Shown here piece by piece: positions 15,812-24,095 of a stretch of DNA of 25,185 nucleotides. Within the stretch, counting starts at the first letter, position 1. Each line of letters begins with the position of its first letter. Source of the stretch: an uncultured Leptotrichia sp. (GTDB lineage: Bacteria; Fusobacteriota; Fusobacteriia; Fusobacteriales; Leptotrichiaceae); the NCBI GenBank assembly GCA_938017765.1, contig CALIJH010000012.1, positions 1 to 25,185 on the forward strand. Reading direction: 5' to 3'. The notes under the pieces are model-generated. The model worked only from the letters and a program-made list of their open reading frames with translations, had not been told where the DNA came from and did not search any database. A program made the translations under genes and the position numbers.

Positions 15812-16831
15812 ATGAAATTAAGCATTATAATACCTGTATATAATACGGAAGATTATATAAGGCAGTGTATTGAAAGTGTGCTGAATATAAAAAATATACA
15901 GACTGAAATAGTTGTCGTAAATGACGGTTCCACTGATAGATCATTAGCTATACTTGAAGAATATGCTGAAAAAAACAATAATATAAAAATTATAACACAG
16001 GAAAATCAAGGAGCAAGTGCAGCCAGAAATACCGGTATAAGAGTCTGTACAGGGGATTATATATATTTTCTTGACAGTGATGACTGGATTGATACAGATT
16101 CCTTTGAAAAAATAATAGAAGAACTGGAAAGCGGTTATAAAAACAACAATGAAATAGATGTCGTAGTAGGCAAAGAAAAAGCTTACAGTGAATTTACAAA
16201 GGAAGAAATTCTTGATGAAAGGATACCTGTAGAATTAGTTGACAGAATAATGTCAGGAAAAGAATATATGATAAAGTCCATAAAAGGAAAGTTCTGGAAT
16301 GTAAGACTCCCGATATATCTATATAGGAAAAAACTGCTGAAGGATAATAATATATATTTTCCTGTAGGAAGAAAATCTAATGAAGATGAAGTGTTTTCCA
16401 TTGATGTATTCTATCATGCTAAAAATTTGAAGATTACTGATAGGATATTCGGTTATTACAGGGCAAGAAGTGGAAGTATAATGTCGGTGCTGAATATAAG
16501 GCATTCGGAAGATATTTTTGAAAATGCGAAAGAATTAATTGAACGATACAAAAATGAAAAAGATATTGAAATAAAAAAAATAATATTTTACATGATAAAA
16601 AGATATTATAAAAGCTCAATGAAGAAAGCGGTCCAGTGTGAAAGACAGGATGTATTTGATAAAATATACAGCCAATTCAGGAAAGATTGCAGAGAATATC
16701 TCTTTAAAATAAAGTCTAAAAAATTTGAAAATTTAGAGTTGTATATAATATATTACACAAAAGGAATATATTATACAGGAGGAAATTTTTTAAAGAAATG
16801 TAGAAATAAGTTTATAACGAAAAGAGGGTAA
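15812..16831 (+). CDS. GT2-family glycosyltransferase
   Basis: 339 aa. L-S-I-I-I-P-V-Y-N-T-E-D-Y at the N-terminus, V-V-V-N-D-G-S-T-D-R-S, E-N-Q-G-A-S-A-A-R-N-T-G, and F-L-D-S-D-D-W (D88, D90, D91) give a standard GT-A catalytic core. S-N-E-D-E-V-F-S-I-D near residue 190 is the probable catalytic-base region. The C-terminal 100 residues are Lys/Tyr-rich, suggesting membrane contact. AGAAGGAG precedes the ATG. It closely parallels the upstream GT2 in layout. It is followed after 4 nt by the GT32-like gene, so translation is probably coupled. Donor and linkage cannot be determined. Confidence 0.88.
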   Translation: MKLSIIIPVYNTEDYIRQCIESVLNIKNIQTEIVVVNDGSTDRSLAILEEYAEKNNNIKIITQENQGASAARNTGIRVCTGDYIYFLDSDDWIDTDSFEKIIEELESGYKNNNEIDVVVGKEKAYSEFTKEEILDERIPVELVDRIMSGKEYMIKSIKGKFWNVRLPIYLYRKKLLKDNNIYFPVGRKSNEDEVFSIDVFYHAKNLKITDRIFGYYRARSGSIMSVLNIRHSEDIFENAKELIERYKNEKDIEIKKIIFYMIKRYYKSSMKKAVQCERQDVFDKIYSQFRKDCREYLFKIKSKKFENLELYIIYYTKGIYYTGGNFLKKCRNKFITKRG

Positions 16832-16835
16832 ATAT

Positions 16836-17603
16836 ATGACTCAGATACCTAAAAAACTTCATTATGTCTGGATAGGAGACAGTGAGAAGCCTGAGATTTT
16901 TAATAAATGTCTGAAATCATGGCAAGAGAAAATGCCTGATTATGAGATTATTGAAATAAATAAAGAAAACTTTGATTTAGATGATCATATAGCAAGAAAT
17001 AAATTTTTAAGAGAATGTTACAAAAGAAAACTTTGGGCATATATTGCGGATTATGTCAGAATTCACTATTTATATGAAAATGGAGGAATTTATCTTGATA
17101 CGGATATGGAAATAGTGAAAGATTTTTCTTCTCTATTTGAAAATGAAAATATAGAATTTTTTACAGGATATGAAAGTGATGACGGAATAGGAATGGGACT
17201 TTTCGGAGTTTCTGCCAAAAGTAAATTTCTGGAAAAAATGATAAAATTTTATGATGATGAAATTTATAAAAGCCCTTTATTTACACTGCCTCAAATAACA
17301 AAATACATACTTAAAAATGATTTTTCATTTGATTTTTCAAAAAATGAAATAAGAGATGAAAAGAATGGAATATGTATATATAAGAAAGAATATTTTTATC
17401 CTTTTTTGCCAAAAGAAAAATTTGATGAAAGTATAGTAACTGAAAATACATACGCTATTCACTGGTGGCACCATTCATGGAAAGGGAGCAGACCGTTTCT
17501 GTTTTTAAAGACTAAACATCTAAAAGGAATAAAAAAATATATAAAGAAAATAGGAATATATTTTCAAATAATAAGAGATGATTTTAGAAAACAAAAAGTT
17601 TAA
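16836..17603 (+). CDS. GT32-type glycosyltransferase with DXD motif
   Basis: 255 aa. It opens I-P-K-K-L-H-Y-V-W-I-G, the hallmark of the Gly_transf_sug/GT32 group, then Y-I-A-D-Y-V-R and G-G-I-Y-L-D-T-D-M-E with D88-x-D90 as the metal site. The end of the core shows Y-A-I-H-W-W-H-H-S-W-K-G, also typical. Members transfer hexoses or aminosugars in capsule, LOS and toxin-type enzymes; here the setting says surface glycan. The short length matches the capsule type. It has no signal peptide and a basic C-terminal tail. The start is 4 nt after the preceding stop, with AAAGAGGG within the end of that gene as ribosome binding site. Confidence 0.9.
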   Translation: MTQIPKKLHYVWIGDSEKPEIFNKCLKSWQEKMPDYEIIEINKENFDLDDHIARNKFLRECYKRKLWAYIADYVRIHYLYENGGIYLDTDMEIVKDFSSLFENENIEFFTGYESDDGIGMGLFGVSAKSKFLEKMIKFYDDEIYKSPLFTLPQITKYILKNDFSFDFSKNEIRDEKNGICIYKKEYFYPFLPKEKFDESIVTENTYAIHWWHHSWKGSRPFLFLKTKHLKGIKKYIKKIGIYFQIIRDDFRKQKV

Positions 17604-17627
17604 AATTAAATCGAGGGGAAAAGTTAT

Positions 17628-19184
17628 ATGAAGTTATCAGTAGGAATAATAACATACAATGAAGAAAACAGGATAGGAAAAACTCTGGATTCCATAAAAG
17701 AAATAGCGGATGAAATAATAGTTGTAGATAGCGAAAGCTCGGACAGAACAGTCAAAATAGCTGAAGCTAAGGGGGCTAAGGTTTTTATCGAAAAATGGAA
17801 AGGATACGGACCTCAGAAAAATTCTGTCCTTGAAAAATGTAATGGAGACTGGATACTATTAATAGATGCTGATGAAGTCGTGTCTTTGGAGCTGAAAAAA
17901 AGAATAAAAGAAATAATAAACGGAAGTTCGGAAACCGATGTATATAAAATAAAATTAAGAAATATATGCTTTGGAAAAGAAATAAAATACGGTGGTTGGG
18001 ATGATTATGTTATAAGGCTTTGGAAAAAAGGAAAAGTCAGAATAAGCGACAGGGAAGTACATGAAAAATACGAAATAGACAAAAACAGTAAGACTGAAAA
18101 AATAAAAGAACTCATAATACATTATACTTATGATAATATTGAACAGTTTCTTGAAAAGCTCAACAGATATACTTCTCAAAGTGCTACCCAGTATATAAAA
18201 GAAAGTAAAAAATCAGGAATTTTAAAAATTTATTCAAAAATGCTTTTCAGATTTATAAGGATGTATATTCTGCAACTTGGATTTCTGGACGGTTATGAGG
18301 GATATTTACTGGCTAAATACAGTTCTGTCTATACAATGACCAAATATACAAAATTAAGGGAACAGTATTTTAAAACATTAGGGAAAGAGACATCACTCAT
18401 TGTAACGACATATAACTGGCCTGAAGCTCTGGAGATATGTCTGAACAGCATTTTGAGCCAGACAGTCATTCCTAAGGAAATAATAATAGCAGATGACGGC
18501 TCAAAACAGGAAACGGCGGATTTAGTTCAGAAAATAAAAGAAAGTAATCCAAATATTGAAATAATACATTCGTGGCAGGAAGACGACGGTTTCAGACTTT
18601 CAATGTCAAGAAATAAAGCTATAAGAAAAGCAAAAGGAAAATATGTTATAATAATAGACGGGGATTTGATTTTAGAAAGACATTTTATACAGGATCATAT
18701 TGAGAACATGGAGAACGGGTATTTTATACAAGGTTCAAGAGTAATAATATCAGAAGAGAAATCAAAAGAAATATTGGGTGGTAAATTGCCTACATTTCCA
18801 AATATATTATTTGAAAAAGGATATAAAAATAAAGCGAACACAATAAGAAATAAATTACTCTCAAAAATATTTACTAAGAAAGATAAAAAATTATCCGGAA
18901 TAAGAGGATGTAATATGTCATTTTTCAAAGAAGATTTAGTAAAAGTAAACGGTTTTGAAGAAAAAATTCAGGGCTGGGGGCGTGAAGACAGCGAAATAGC
19001 GGTCAGACTATTCAATAGCGGTATAGGAAAGAAAAGAGTGAAATTTAATGCTCTGACTTATCATATTTACCATAAGGAAAATGACAGGAGCGGACTTGCG
19101 GAAAATGACGAATTTCTGGCAGAAGTCATAAAGCAGAAAAAGAAAAAAGCGGAGAAAGGGTTGGACAGTTATGAAGGATGTTAG
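17628..19184 (+). CDS. Two-domain glycosyltransferase: WaaE-like GT2 fused to GT2 with galactosyltransferase-type C-terminus
   Basis: 518 aa with two GT-A domains. Domain 1 (about 1-250) opens L-S-V-G-I-I-T-Y-N-E-E-N-R-I, has L-L-I-D-A-D-E (D80, D82, E83) and R-L-W-K-K-G, and resembles WaaE/KdtX LPS-core glucosyltransferases. Domain 2 (from about T255) opens S-L-I-V-T-T-Y-N-W-P-E-A-L, has I-I-I-D-G-D (D344, D346), and ends in the Glyco_transf_7C signature G-W-G-R-E-D-S-E-I-A-V-R-L followed by Y-H-I-Y-H-K-E-N. Both domains keep their acidic motifs, so both could be active and may add two sugars in sequence. In most bacteria these domains are separate proteins. The gene overlaps the next by 14 nt. 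A single uninterrupted frame, with no sign of frameshift. Confidence 0.9.
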   Translation: MKLSVGIITYNEENRIGKTLDSIKEIADEIIVVDSESSDRTVKIAEAKGAKVFIEKWKGYGPQKNSVLEKCNGDWILLIDADEVVSLELKKRIKEIINGSSETDVYKIKLRNICFGKEIKYGGWDDYVIRLWKKGKVRISDREVHEKYEIDKNSKTEKIKELIIHYTYDNIEQFLEKLNRYTSQSATQYIKESKKSGILKIYSKMLFRFIRMYILQLGFLDGYEGYLLAKYSSVYTMTKYTKLREQYFKTLGKETSLIVTTYNWPEALEICLNSILSQTVIPKEIIIADDGSKQETADLVQKIKESNPNIEIIHSWQEDDGFRLSMSRNKAIRKAKGKYVIIIDGDLILERHFIQDHIENMENGYFIQGSRVIISEEKSKEILGGKLPTFPNILFEKGYKNKANTIRNKLLSKIFTKKDKKLSGIRGCNMSFFKEDLVKVNGFEEKIQGWGREDSEIAVRLFNSGIGKKRVKFNALTYHIYHKENDRSGLAENDEFLAEVIKQKKKKAEKGLDSYEGC

Positions 19185-19902
19185 TTTGGTAATAACGAGC
19201 TGTGGCAGATTTGACTTACTTGAAAAGACATTGGACAGCTTTTTCAGATATAATACTTATCCGATAAAAAAAGTAATAATAACCGAGGACAGCACAGAGG
19301 GCAAAAAACTTGAAAAACTTATATCAAAATATAAAAATCAGGATTTTAAGTTAATTATAAATGAAACAAGAATAGGACAGATAAAATCCATAGATAAAGC
19401 CTATAAAGAAGTGGATACAGAATATGTATTTCACTGTGAAGATGATTGGGAATTTTTAAGAGAAGGATTTATAGAAAAATCTATGAATATGCTCATAGAA
19501 GATCCTAAAATAGCGGTTGTAGGGCTGCGATCCAGAGAGGACTGTAAAGGCATTCCTATTTCAAAAGAAAATTATGTTACTCCTGACGGAGAAGAATACT
19601 TTGAGATACTCGAAAATGTATTTACATATAACCCGGGACTTAGAAGAAAAGATGTGTGTGATTTGTTCGGTTCCCATGAAAAGCTTGAAGGAAAATTGTG
19701 GGAGGATGAGCTGTCAAGGTTTTACAAGGAAAGGGGATTTAAAATGATTTCTTTTGTAAATCCTTTTGTAAGGCATATTGGGTATAAAAGACACGTTCAT
19801 TTCAGCAAAAGAGGAAAAAACAGTGTTCTGGATTTCAAAATAGACAGAATGATAAAGAAAATAAGATATACGTTTTTGAAATTATTCGGAAAGGTAAAAT
19901 AA
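19171..19902 (+). CDS. GT-A-type glycosyltransferase, tandem paralogue 1
   Basis: 243 aa. The N-terminus reads V-S-L-V-I-T-S-C-G-R-F-D-L-L, followed by I-I-T-E-D-S-T and H-C-E-D-D-W-E-F (E90, D91, D92), the probable metal site. Y-N-P-G-L-R-R-K and F-G-S-H-E-K-L are conserved with the neighbour. The last 40 residues are basic and may contact membrane or acceptor. It is a distant GT2 relative; I do not know a characterised member. The start overlaps the end of the fusion gene by 14 nt, with GGAGAAAGGG upstream, so translation is coupled. The 3' 112 nt are nearly identical to those of the next gene, while codon positions elsewhere have diverged. Confidence 0.82.
   Translation: MKDVSLVITSCGRFDLLEKTLDSFFRYNTYPIKKVIITEDSTEGKKLEKLISKYKNQDFKLIINETRIGQIKSIDKAYKEVDTEYVFHCEDDWEFLREGFIEKSMNMLIEDPKIAVVGLRSREDCKGIPISKENYVTPDGEEYFEILENVFTYNPGLRRKDVCDLFGSHEKLEGKLWEDELSRFYKERGFKMISFVNPFVRHIGYKRHVHFSKRGKNSVLDFKIDRMIKKIRYTFLKLFGKVK
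19791..19902 (+). repeat. Direct repeat copy 1: 3' end of the tandem glycosyltransferase gene
   Basis: 112 nt matching 20561-20672 with only three substitutions (19794, 19808, 19828). The final 74 nt (19829-19902) are identical to 20599-20672. Similarity ends exactly at the stop codon. Confidence 0.95.
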
Positions 19903-19928
19903 CAAACTACTAAGAAAGGATAAAGACT

Positions 19929-20672
19929 ATGGAAAAAGTTACTCTGGTAATAACAAGTTGCGGCAGATTTGATTTGCTTAAGAGAACATTAGATAGTTTC
20001 TTTGAAAAAAATACTTATCCGATAGAAAAAATAATAATAACTGAAGACAGTACAGAAGGAAAGAAACTGGAAAATCTTATTTCCCAGTATGAAAATCAGG
20101 AAAATAAGCCTAATTTCCACCTGATAATAAATGAAGTTAGAGAAGGTCAGTTAAAATCCATAGATAAAGCCTATAAGGAAGTGGATACTGAATATATATT
20201 CCATTGTGAAGATGATTGGGAATTTTTAAAAGGAAATTTTATAGAAAAGTCAATGAAACTTCTTAAAGAAAATCCGAAATTATTAACAGTAGGATTGAGA
20301 AGTAAAAAGGATTTCAAAGAAGGATTTTTTAAGAAAGAGGAATATATTTCCAAAGACGGAGAAAAATTTTACGAAGTAAAGGATGAAATTTTTACTTATA
20401 ATCCTGGACTTAGAAGAAAATCAGACAATGATTTGTTCGGTTCCCACGAAAAATTAAAAGATAAACTTTATGAAATAGCTTTATCAAAATTCTATAAAGA
20501 AAGACACTACAGAACGATATATTTTAAGGAAAAATATGTAGAACATATTGGAGATAAAAGACATGTTCATTTCAGCAGAAGAGGAAAAAACAGTGTTTTG
20601 GATTTCAAAATAGACAGAATGATAAAGAAAATAAGATATACGTTTTTGAAATTATTCGGAAAGGTAAAATAA
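19929..20672 (+). CDS. GT-A-type glycosyltransferase, tandem paralogue 2
   Basis: 247 aa, same architecture as 19171-19902: V-T-L-V-I-T-S-C-G-R-F-D-L-L, I-I-T-E-D-S-T-E-G-K-K, H-C-E-D-D-W-E-F (E94, D95, D96), Y-N-P-G-L-R-R-K, F-G-S-H-E-K-L and an identical basic C-terminal tail. It has a few extra residues near position 55 (E-N-K-P-N-F-H). The central part (about residues 110-200) is much less similar than either end, so the two probably differ in acceptor or donor. AAGGAT precedes the ATG. The next start codon lies 1 nt after this stop. A duplication is certain; the sugar is unknown. Confidence 0.82.
   Translation: MEKVTLVITSCGRFDLLKRTLDSFFEKNTYPIEKIIITEDSTEGKKLENLISQYENQENKPNFHLIINEVREGQLKSIDKAYKEVDTEYIFHCEDDWEFLKGNFIEKSMKLLKENPKLLTVGLRSKKDFKEGFFKKEEYISKDGEKFYEVKDEIFTYNPGLRRKSDNDLFGSHEKLKDKLYEIALSKFYKERHYRTIYFKEKYVEHIGDKRHVHFSRRGKNSVLDFKIDRMIKKIRYTFLKLFGKVK
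20561..20672 (+). repeat. Direct repeat copy 2: 3' end of the second tandem glycosyltransferase gene
   Basis: Partner of 19791-19902, three mismatches over 112 nt, perfect over the last 74. Its final bases (GGAAAGG, about 20657-20663) also supply the ribosome binding site of the deacetylase gene that begins at 20674. Confidence 0.95.
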
Positions 20673-20673
20673 A

Positions 20674-21759
20674 ATGTATCTGTTAAGAATGGTTCTGCCA
20701 TTAATGGGATTGATTGTTATCCCGATTCTGATTTATTTATACTATAAATATCAGAAAAAAGAGATAATATGCCTGATGTATCATAATGTTTTCACGGAAA
20801 AAACAGAGGGAATAATATCAGAAGAAGAATTTGAGAAACATATGGAGTATATAAAAAATATAAAGACATATAAAATGGAAGAACTTGAAAAAATGAATTA
20901 TATCCTTGATAAAGACAGTATACTTGTAACATTTGATGACGGTTATAAAAATAATTACACAAAAGCTTTTCCTATTTTAAAAAAATATAATATAAAAGCT
21001 ACGATATTCCTCAATACAAAATATATTGAAAACGACATTGATTATATGAGTTGGAATGAGATAAAGGAAATGTATAATAGCGGACTGGTAGATTTTCAGC
21101 TGCACACTCATTCCCATTATCCGATTATAAGAAAGCCTGAAATAAAAGGTTTTTTTGGGAAAAATGAGGGAGATTTTGTAAAAAGGGAATATTTCTCTAT
21201 TTTCAGGGAAGGACTTTCCAAAAAAGAAAAATCCGAAACAGACGATTTCAGAGATTTAGATTTCACAGGATTGCCTGTATTTAAAATAAGAAGTCAGATT
21301 GCGATAAGGGGATTAAAATTAAAAGAAAAATTTATGGATAAATACAGGGAAGTTATAAATACTGAAGATTTTAGAAACAAATCAATAAAAGAAAAAAAGA
21401 AATTTTTAAATAAATTATTTAAAGCAGGGAAGAATGAATTTTTTGAAGAAATTTCAAATGAAGAATTTGATAAAAAGGTAGAATTTGAAATAAGTGAAAA
21501 TAAAAGACTGATAGAAGAAAAATTAGATAAAAAAGCGGAATATCTTTCATATCCGTGGGGACACAGATACAAAGGAAATATTGAGAAAATAAAAAAATTA
21601 GGAATAAAAGCCTTTGTTATGACTACTGATAAAACAGATAATATAAAAATAAATCCTGAAAAAATATTTCGTGTAAATGGAGATAAAATAAAAGATTATA
21701 ATATATTTAGAAAAAAGATAGACTCCGTATACAGACAGAATGATAGAGGAAAGGAATAG
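20674..21759 (+). CDS. Membrane-anchored polysaccharide deacetylase (NodB/CE4 fold)
   Basis: 361 aa. A single hydrophobic segment (about 5-24) anchors the N-terminus. The NodB motifs follow: L-M-Y-H-N-V near 34, T-F-D-D-G-Y at 86-91 (D88 base, D89 metal), and H-T-H-S-H at 144-148 (metal His). Y-P-W-G-H-R at 293-298 corresponds to the R-P-P-Y-G-type motif. Between the His motif and Y-P-W-G lie about 140 residues, many Lys/Glu-rich, where compact relatives have far fewer. CE4 enzymes remove N-acetyl groups from peptidoglycan, chitin-like or PNAG-like glycans; the setting suggests the LOS glycan. Position relative to the membrane is not certain. The start is 1 nt after the previous stop, 3 nt before the ABC gene. 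Confidence 0.85.
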   Translation: MYLLRMVLPLMGLIVIPILIYLYYKYQKKEIICLMYHNVFTEKTEGIISEEEFEKHMEYIKNIKTYKMEELEKMNYILDKDSILVTFDDGYKNNYTKAFPILKKYNIKATIFLNTKYIENDIDYMSWNEIKEMYNSGLVDFQLHTHSHYPIIRKPEIKGFFGKNEGDFVKREYFSIFREGLSKKEKSETDDFRDLDFTGLPVFKIRSQIAIRGLKLKEKFMDKYREVINTEDFRNKSIKEKKKFLNKLFKAGKNEFFEEISNEEFDKKVEFEISENKRLIEEKLDKKAEYLSYPWGHRYKGNIEKIKKLGIKAFVMTTDKTDNIKINPEKIFRVNGDKIKDYNIFRKKIDSVYRQNDRGKE

Positions 21760-21762
21760 GAA

Positions 21763-23511
21763 ATGAAATTACTGAAAAGTGAAGATTTATCGACTTTGAA
21801 AAAACTGAAAAAGTATATAAAAAGATATTATTTCTTAATTATCTTTAATATGCTTCTTTCTATGGTGTCATCAGCAGTTTCGGTTTCTCCGTTAGTTCTT
21901 GTACAGAGGCTGGTTGACCAAGGAATTTTAGGAAGTAATCAGAAAGATATAATATATGCTTCAGGTGGTATGATATGTCTTGCCGTAGTAGGGGCAGTTT
22001 TGATTTATTGGAACGGAATACTTTCAGTCATTATATCATCATCAATTTATAAAAATATAACTGATGATTTATATACTAAAATACAGTCATTGGATATGGA
22101 ATATTTTTCAATGACAAAAGTAGGGGAATTAATGACAAAAGTATTAAACGACCCAAGTAATGTAAATTCTTTAATTATAGAAAGTTTTAATCTTTTTTCT
22201 GAAGCATTTAGGGCTGTTGTCTGTTTAGGAATAGCTTTTTATGTGGACTGGAAATTGACCCTCGGAGTTCTTATCGTAGCTCCTATTCTGCTTGTTACAG
22301 TGAAAAAATATTCGAGTAAATTGAAAAAAGCAGGAAAAGCAAGACAGGAAGCAACAGGAACATTAAATTCAAAATTACAGGAAACATTATCGGGAATAAG
22401 AGTTATTAAAGCTTTTGCTATGGAAAAAGAAGAAATAAGAGATTTTAAGAAAAAAAGCAAAGAATTGAAAAAGGTGGCATTAAAAAGTGCAAAGTATATC
22501 TCGAAATCAAGTGCAATCTCTGAAGCTCTTAATTATATAATGGTAGCAATGCTTCTTATGTTTGGTGGTTTCAGGGTATTAAGAGGAAATCATTTTACAG
22601 CAGGGGATTTTATAGCTATAGTAGGAGCCATATCGTCAATGTATACTCCTGTAAAAAGAGCAATAAGCAGATATAATGAAATAAGCACAAATATCCCGTC
22701 AATAGGCAGAATATTTGAAATTCTCGATGAAACTCCGGATATAACGGATAAAGAAAACTGTGTTGAATTTGAAGAATTTAAGGACAATATAATTTTTGAA
22801 AATGTAGACTTTCACTATAAAGATAATGATGAGAAAATATTAAAAAATATAAATTTAGTTGCAAAAAAAGGAGAAACGATTGCTCTTGTCGGAAATTCAG
22901 GCGGGGGGAAATCTACGCTGGTAAATCTGATACCGAGATTTTTTGATGTCAGCAGCGGTTCTGTAGAAATAGACGGTATAAACGTAAAAGACTATGAAAT
23001 AAAAAGTTTAAGAAAAAAAATAGGTATTGTTCCACAGGAAACTTTTCTGTTTGGAGGTACAATACTCGAAAATATAAGATATGGTAATCATCATGCAACA
23101 GTTGAGGAAGTAATAGAAGCCGCAAAAAAAGCTAATGCCCATGAATTTATAGAAAAACTCGAAGAGAGTTATGAAACGGAAATAGGAGAAAGAGGGATAA
23201 AGTTGTCCGGCGGACAGAAACAGAGAATATCCATTGCAAGAGCCATACTTGAAAATCCTCAGATACTTATACTGGATGAAGCAACGAGTGCTTTGGATAA
23301 TGAATCTGAACAGCTTGTACAGGATGCGTTGGAAAAATTGATGAAAGGAAAGACAACATTTGTTATCGCTCATAGGCTTTCGACGATAATCAACAGTGAT
23401 AAAATAGTAGTAATACAACAGGGAGAAATAAAAGAAACGGGAACTCATGAGGAACTGATTGAAAAAGCGGGGATTTATGAGGCACTATATAGAAAAAGCT
23501 TTAAAAATTAA
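21763..23511 (+). CDS. MsbA-type ABC exporter (fused transmembrane and ATPase domains)
   Basis: 582 aa half-transporter that acts as a homodimer or heterodimer. An N-terminal six-helix exporter domain (about 15-310) includes E-Y-F-S-M-T-K-V-G-E-L-M-T, the typical coupling region. The ATPase domain has Walker A G-N-S-G-G-G-K-S-T (377-385), the Q-loop V-P-Q-E-T-F-L-F, signature L-S-G-G-Q (481-485), Walker B I-L-I-L-D-E (D505, catalytic E506) and switch His 537 (I-A-H-R-L-S-T). All are intact. Length matches MsbA (about 580). In this setting flipping of lipid A-core is the natural role, but drug or lipid export cannot be excluded, and a genome may hold several such exporters. Last gene of the operon, followed by a hairpin. 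Confidence 0.88.
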   Translation: MKLLKSEDLSTLKKLKKYIKRYYFLIIFNMLLSMVSSAVSVSPLVLVQRLVDQGILGSNQKDIIYASGGMICLAVVGAVLIYWNGILSVIISSSIYKNITDDLYTKIQSLDMEYFSMTKVGELMTKVLNDPSNVNSLIIESFNLFSEAFRAVVCLGIAFYVDWKLTLGVLIVAPILLVTVKKYSSKLKKAGKARQEATGTLNSKLQETLSGIRVIKAFAMEKEEIRDFKKKSKELKKVALKSAKYISKSSAISEALNYIMVAMLLMFGGFRVLRGNHFTAGDFIAIVGAISSMYTPVKRAISRYNEISTNIPSIGRIFEILDETPDITDKENCVEFEEFKDNIIFENVDFHYKDNDEKILKNINLVAKKGETIALVGNSGGGKSTLVNLIPRFFDVSSGSVEIDGINVKDYEIKSLRKKIGIVPQETFLFGGTILENIRYGNHHATVEEVIEAAKKANAHEFIEKLEESYETEIGERGIKLSGGQKQRISIARAILENPQILILDEATSALDNESEQLVQDALEKLMKGKTTFVIAHRLSTIINSDKIVVIQQGEIKETGTHEELIEKAGIYEALYRKSFKN

Positions 23512-23532
23512 GTAAATAGGAAAATAAGAAAC

Positions 23533-23607
23533 TGTCTCAAAAATAGAATGTATATAAAATATAATTTTTATACTATTTTTATAGAATTTCTGTTTGAGGC
23601 ATTTTTT
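23533..23607 (+). terminator. Long imperfect hairpin and T-run after the ABC exporter gene
   Basis: TGTCTCAAA (23533-23541) pairs with TTTGAGGCA (23593-23601), one G-T pair; the pairing continues imperfectly inward through AT-rich sequence for about 25 bp. TTTTTT follows at 23602-23607. The length is unusual for a simple terminator. Confidence 0.7.
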
Positions 23608-24010
23608 ATTGTAAAAGATTTCATTGAGATTTTTTTATTTCTATCAAAGTCAGTATTAATGGAGATATTTATAATATGAATATAACATTCTACTTACAAA
23701 TGAAGTATGAAATATTATATCAAAAAAATTCTTTTTAATATAAATGAGAAGAAAGAATATACTATGAATAAATAAAACAATATTAATAGAATTTCTATAA
23801 TACAAAAAGTATGAAAAAAGTATAGAAAAAGTACAGAATATAAAAAATAAAAATAACTATATAACAAAATATACAAAAGAAATTTAAATAATAAAAAATT
23901 CAGAAAAGTATGAATTCAGGAAGAAACTAAACAAACGAAAATTTTAAAAAATAACAGTGTAATGGAAAATTAAAATAATAATCTAATTAAATTCAAAAGA
24001 AATAATGATA

Positions 24011-24028
24011 TATTTGTTCGTACAAATA
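24011..24028. promoter_or_regulatory. Perfect palindrome, possible operator
   Basis: TATTTGT-TCGT-ACAAATA is a 7-bp perfect inverted repeat with a 4-nt centre, about 40 bp upstream of the promoter candidate for the exported Lys/Glu-rich protein. It could be a dimeric repressor or activator site. It does not match an operator I can name. Confidence 0.35.
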
Positions 24029-24066
24029 AAAAGGGAAAATTTAGATAGAAATTTCAAATAAAGTCT

Positions 24067-24095
24067 GTGTCAAAAAAATGAAATAAATTTAAAAT
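24067..24095 (+). promoter_or_regulatory. Candidate promoter for the exported Lys/Glu-rich protein and apbE
   Basis: GTGTCA (24067-24072, four of six) and TAAAAT (24090-24095, five of six) are spaced by 17 nt. The start codon follows at 24128, so the leader would be about 25 nt. Confidence 0.4.

Noticed and set aside
23008..23448. Minus-strand open frame of 146 codons opposite the ATPase domain of the ABC exporter
   Set aside because: It is a shadow of a strongly conserved coding region and has no recognisable motif.
23676..23738. 20-codon frame with GGAG upstream in the gene-free region
   Set aside because: Spacing to the ribosome binding site is long, the region is mostly A and T, and a frame this short is expected by chance.
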